The position numbers and the translations under genes were made by a program. From Mucilaginibacter lappiensis (GTDB lineage Bacteria; Bacteroidota; Bacteroidia; Sphingobacteriales; Sphingobacteriaceae): a DNA stretch of 64,000 nt. The notes beneath the pieces were generated by a model. That model searched no databases, was not told the origin of the DNA, and saw only the letters and a list, made by a program, of their open reading frames with translations. The DNA lies in the NCBI RefSeq assembly GCF_900155965.1, contig NZ_FTMG01000003.1, positions 310,001 through 374,000 on the forward strand, in the 5' to 3' direction. Shown here piece by piece: positions 61,448 to 64,000 of this stretch (within the stretch, counting starts at the first letter, position 1; every line of letters begins with the position of its first letter).

Positions 61448-63040
61448 TTAATTCTCTGATTTGTAGGTAAGCTGCAGGTAGAAGTTACCTTCGGTATCAA
61501 TAGATGGCGTTTTGAAATAAAACACCTGGCCACCCGGCAGCAAAATGGTAGTACGAACGGCATTAGAGATGTTTCCGAACGCGGCCCCGATATTACCTAT
61601 GTTAGGTATATGCAGATCCATCAGATCATCAAACAGTTTGGTGAAGAATCCCTGATCCAGGCCAAGGGTAATGAGGTCAAGGATAGTTCCCAGGATTTTA
61701 CCTATCCATTCAAATGCCTTGGCGCAATCATTCTTATCCGAATCGGAGGTGCAATTATCTATGGTGGTACTTTGGGTAAGTTTTAAAGTAGGATTCCCCA
61801 GTTCGTCCTTGGTCGATTCAATACTAAATTTACCTGTCCAATCAACCGTACCTCCGGCGTGTGCTTTAGCGGTGCAAAAGCCCATATTTTTATCCACCTC
61901 TTTATAAAGCTGAATATGCCCTTTAACAACAATATCTACACTGGTTGCCTGGTTATTGAGGGTAACATTCATCGTGTTTACATATTGATCGTCACCGCTG
62001 TTCACGTTAGAGATGGTATAGGAAATACCAGTTGCAGTTAAAGCTTTACCGTTTTCATAACTATTACCGCTGGATACATCAATATTACCGTTAATCTGAC
62101 TGAACACACTGGTTTGCAGACTCTCATAAAGGGGTTTAAGGATCAGCGACTCTACCAGGTCGGTGTGCGAAATGATCATTTTGGCATTGATATCTTCATT
62201 ATCGCCTATCCAGTTGGTATCAAATGTACCCGGTGAGCCGGAGATGTGCCCGAAACCACCCTTGGTAGCCAAAACAAAATTCAGATTACTTTTTGCCGGG
62301 TTCACGGCATCGGAATACATGGAGTAAGTTGTGCCTACCGGTTTAAGCGGATCGGGTACCACTTCATTGGTCGGCACCTCGCTTTGATCGGTCTGATTGA
62401 TGGCGTAACCCAATACATAAGGGTTACCCGAAGCAATGAGCCATTTGAGGTAAAACTGCATAAAGAGCACCATTTGCTCAATTCCCACATCGCCAGATTT
62501 TCCGGCATTGGTATGCGTAGGGTTAAACTGGATCAGATCAACCGATTCAAAGTCCATTAAAAGCGAGTTCACCGAAAACATCTTGTCGGTAAAGTTTTTC
62601 AATTGGTCTTCCACTAATGGCGGAACGGTTATTTTTTTACCGATATCGTCCTGTTCCAGTTTAAAAAGATCCATGTTCACATCGATACCATAGCTCCAGT
62701 TATCGATATCAAAAGTGGTTAGTCTTGACAGTGGCCCGTTTCCAATCCAGAACGCCGCGGTGCCAGAAAGCATGTTCAATACAAAAGTGATATCCAAACC
62801 ACTGCTTGAAATATTTACCTGCGGTAAAATACTGGCATTGATATAAGCCGAGTTGGGTGGAATTTGGCTTTCATCATCCAATACCTTGTACACGTAATTA
62901 TTGTTCTCAATAACCTGTGCAAGGATAAATGAGGAATGGATGGTACCCGTTCTTAATAAATGGGTAAGCTGGTCATTAATAGTTTGCTGGCTCATGGAAA
63001 CAACCATGTCAAACTGATTAAAAATGAAGGTATTTTTCAT
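61448..63040 (-). CDS. P47/OrfX-like TULIP-family protein, copy 1
   Basis: 530 residues with features of the TULIP superfamily proteins P47 and OrfX from clostridial neurotoxin loci. The N-terminus (FNQFDMVVSMSQQTINDQL) has the P47-like layout of an aromatic-Asp-Val-Ser start and an IN..L helix; the centre has SGDDQYVNTM; and the late region has a cysteine-bearing strand (FCTAKAHAGGTVDWTG) followed by an amphipathic helix, CAKAFEWIGKILGTILDLI. P47-like proteins bind lipids or assist toxin action in other species. No signal peptide. A paralog lies 45 bp upstream. Family call is from pattern recognition, moderately sure. Confidence 0.68.
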   Translation of the reverse strand: MKNTFIFNQFDMVVSMSQQTINDQLTHLLRTGTIHSSFILAQVIENNNYVYKVLDDESQIPPNSAYINASILPQVNISSSGLDITFVLNMLSGTAAFWIGNGPLSRLTTFDIDNWSYGIDVNMDLFKLEQDDIGKKITVPPLVEDQLKNFTDKMFSVNSLLMDFESVDLIQFNPTHTNAGKSGDVGIEQMVLFMQFYLKWLIASGNPYVLGYAINQTDQSEVPTNEVVPDPLKPVGTTYSMYSDAVNPAKSNLNFVLATKGGFGHISGSPGTFDTNWIGDNEDINAKMIISHTDLVESLILKPLYESLQTSVFSQINGNIDVSSGNSYENGKALTATGISYTISNVNSGDDQYVNTMNVTLNNQATSVDIVVKGHIQLYKEVDKNMGFCTAKAHAGGTVDWTGKFSIESTKDELGNPTLKLTQSTTIDNCTSDSDKNDCAKAFEWIGKILGTILDLITLGLDQGFFTKLFDDLMDLHIPNIGNIGAAFGNISNAVRTTILLPGGQVFYFKTPSIDTEGNFYLQLTYKSEN

Positions 63041-63085
63041 AAAAATAAGATTTAGGAATTAAGGTGATATGAAATTGATTATTGA

Positions 63086-64000
63086 TTAATTAAGGGAAAG
63101 ATCAAGGTATATATCGCCCTTTTGATCAATAGCCGGCGAGTTACCTGAGGTGCTTAAGTTATACTTTGACCCTGTTGGGGTTAAAACCATGTTGTTGATG
63201 GAGTTCGAAAAATTATCCAACCCGATAGTCAAATCGCCAATACCTGGCAGGTTGATGCTTAAGGCATCGGACAAGAGATTGGAGAACATGCCATTATCTG
63301 TCCAAAAGGTAAACACATCTAAAATTCCGCCGATGATGGCGCCCATCCAGCTAAATGCATCCGCACAACTGTTGGTATCATGATCTGAATTTTGACCGGT
63401 TATGTTAAAAGATTTATTAAGTTGCAGTTGTCCGTTAGCAATGCTGATGTTAACTACACCCTTCCACTGGATATCGGCACTGGCATGAGCCCTGGCAGTG
63501 CAGAAAAAACAATTTTTAGAGACCTCTTTGTAGATGTGTACTCCCCCGTTAAATTCCAGGCTTATAACGCCGCCCGCATTTTGTAATACCACGGCAAAAT
63601 TATTCACGTACTGATCGTCGCCATCACTAACATTGGATATATTAAATGACCAGGCATTACCCTGTACAGATTTAGCCGCATCGTATGAGTTGCCTGCCCC
63701 AACATTAACATGCTGAGATACCTGCGCAATGGTTTGCTGCTGAAGGTTATTATAAAAAGGTCGCAGGATTAAAGCTTCCAGTAAACATTGGCTCGAGATG
63801 ATCATTTTGCCAGCCGGTGCGCTATTTTGGTTAAACCAGTTACTATCCAGTGTAGCCGGAGAACCCGAAATTGCACCATGACCGCCCTGGGTAACCAGCG
63901 TATAGTTCAGGTTGCTTAAACCCGGATAGTTAGGATCCGAAAACATGGTATAATCTGTACCAACAGGTTTAAGCTGTGGCGGAACATCTTGCGAAAATGA
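63086..64000 (-). CDS. P47/OrfX-like TULIP-family protein, copy 2 (runs off the window)
   Basis: Partial: the C-terminal 304 residues are in view and the frame stays open to the last base, so the start lies beyond 64000. It aligns with the neighbouring copy over the whole visible part, for example LKPVGTDYTMFSD against LKPVGTTYSMYSD and GHGAISGSPATLDSNWF against GFGHISGSPGTFDTNWI. The cysteine strand (FFCTARAHASADIQWKG) and the helix CADAFSWMGAIIGGILDVF are conserved. An ATG at 63946 is internal, not the start. It is the first visible gene of the operon. Confidence 0.7.
   Translation of the reverse strand, partial: SFSQDVPPQLKPVGTDYTMFSDPNYPGLSNLNYTLVTQGGHGAISGSPATLDSNWFNQNSAPAGKMIISSQCLLEALILRPFYNNLQQQTIAQVSQHVNVGAGNSYDAAKSVQGNAWSFNISNVSDGDDQYVNNFAVVLQNAGGVISLEFNGGVHIYKEVSKNCFFCTARAHASADIQWKGVVNISIANGQLQLNKSFNITGQNSDHDTNSCADAFSWMGAIIGGILDVFTFWTDNGMFSNLLSDALSINLPGIGDLTIGLDNFSNSINNMVLTPTGSKYNLSTSGNSPAIDQKGDIYLDLSLN

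Noticed and set aside
1-64000. tRNA, rRNA, CRISPR arrays, prophage genes, SusC/SusD pairs
   Set aside because: Looked for by eye on both strands; none was found, though short RNA genes could be missed without a search tool.

Overview
The window looks like a piece of a soil or plant-associated Bacteroidota chromosome, most likely Sphingobacteriaceae (Mucilaginibacter/Pedobacter-like). The evidence is a moderate GC content, TAnnTTTG-type promoter boxes, abundant lipoproteins, a type IX secretion C-terminal signal, DUF5107/TPR and DUF1080 proteins, and the intergenic hairpin repeats common in this family. No rRNA, tRNA or CRISPR array was seen.

Layout. Positions 0.2-4 kb hold a metal-homeostasis group: a periplasmic amidase overlapping a Fur/Zur-type regulator, a MerC-like membrane protein, a PAP2-type enzyme, and a COG0523 zinc GTPase with a near-perfect Zur-like palindrome in its promoter. 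Positions 4-12 kb hold an FGGY gluconokinase-type kinase facing away from a complete L-rhamnose operon (rhaT, aldolase-dehydrogenase fusion, isomerase, kinase). Positions 12-18 kb hold a hydrolase, a ThuA-like protein, and a two-gene unit of a haem-c quinoprotein-like protein and a DUF1080 (3-keto-glycoside hydrolase-type) protein. Around 18.4-19.1 kb is a frameshifted REP-associated transposase inside long inverted repeats. Positions 19.3-23.4 kb hold an error-prone polymerase pair (dinB plus a DnaE2-like subunit). Positions 23.6-27.2 kb hold an astacin-like lipoprotein protease and two tandem collagen-like lipoproteins.

Positions 27.4-40.4 kb are again carbohydrate-oriented: a GH105 hydrolase (which fits the rhamnose operon as rhamnogalacturonan processing), RidA, a Crp regulator, rpiA, and an operon of galM, a DUF5107-TPR protein, a sugar porter and a clan GH-D glycosidase under a divergent AraC regulator. 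Positions 40.9-48.5 kb carry a royal-jelly-type propeller protein, a quinone oxidoreductase divergent from a second AraC regulator, an SGNH hydrolase, a glycosyltransferase, a phytase-like esterase and small secreted proteins. Positions 48.7-53.7 kb are secreted proteases: a subtilase with a T9SS tail, and a segmental duplication of HEIGH (M57) metalloprotease lipoproteins. Positions 54.2-56.8 kb hold a two-component system with its own lipoprotein and membrane protein.

The most striking region is 57-64 kb: one minus-strand operon that enters from beyond the window. It holds two tandem proteins resembling the clostridial P47/OrfX TULIP family, a 1157-residue protein with a propeller-like front and a hydrophobic helical back, and an AvrRpt2-like papain-type cysteine protease behind an intra-operon hairpin. 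No neurotoxin gene is visible. This is my candidate for a poorly described exported protein or toxin system. Separately, a ~105-bp element with conserved inverted ends occurs twice, at about 5.6 and 47.3 kb, and looks like a MITE-type repeat family.
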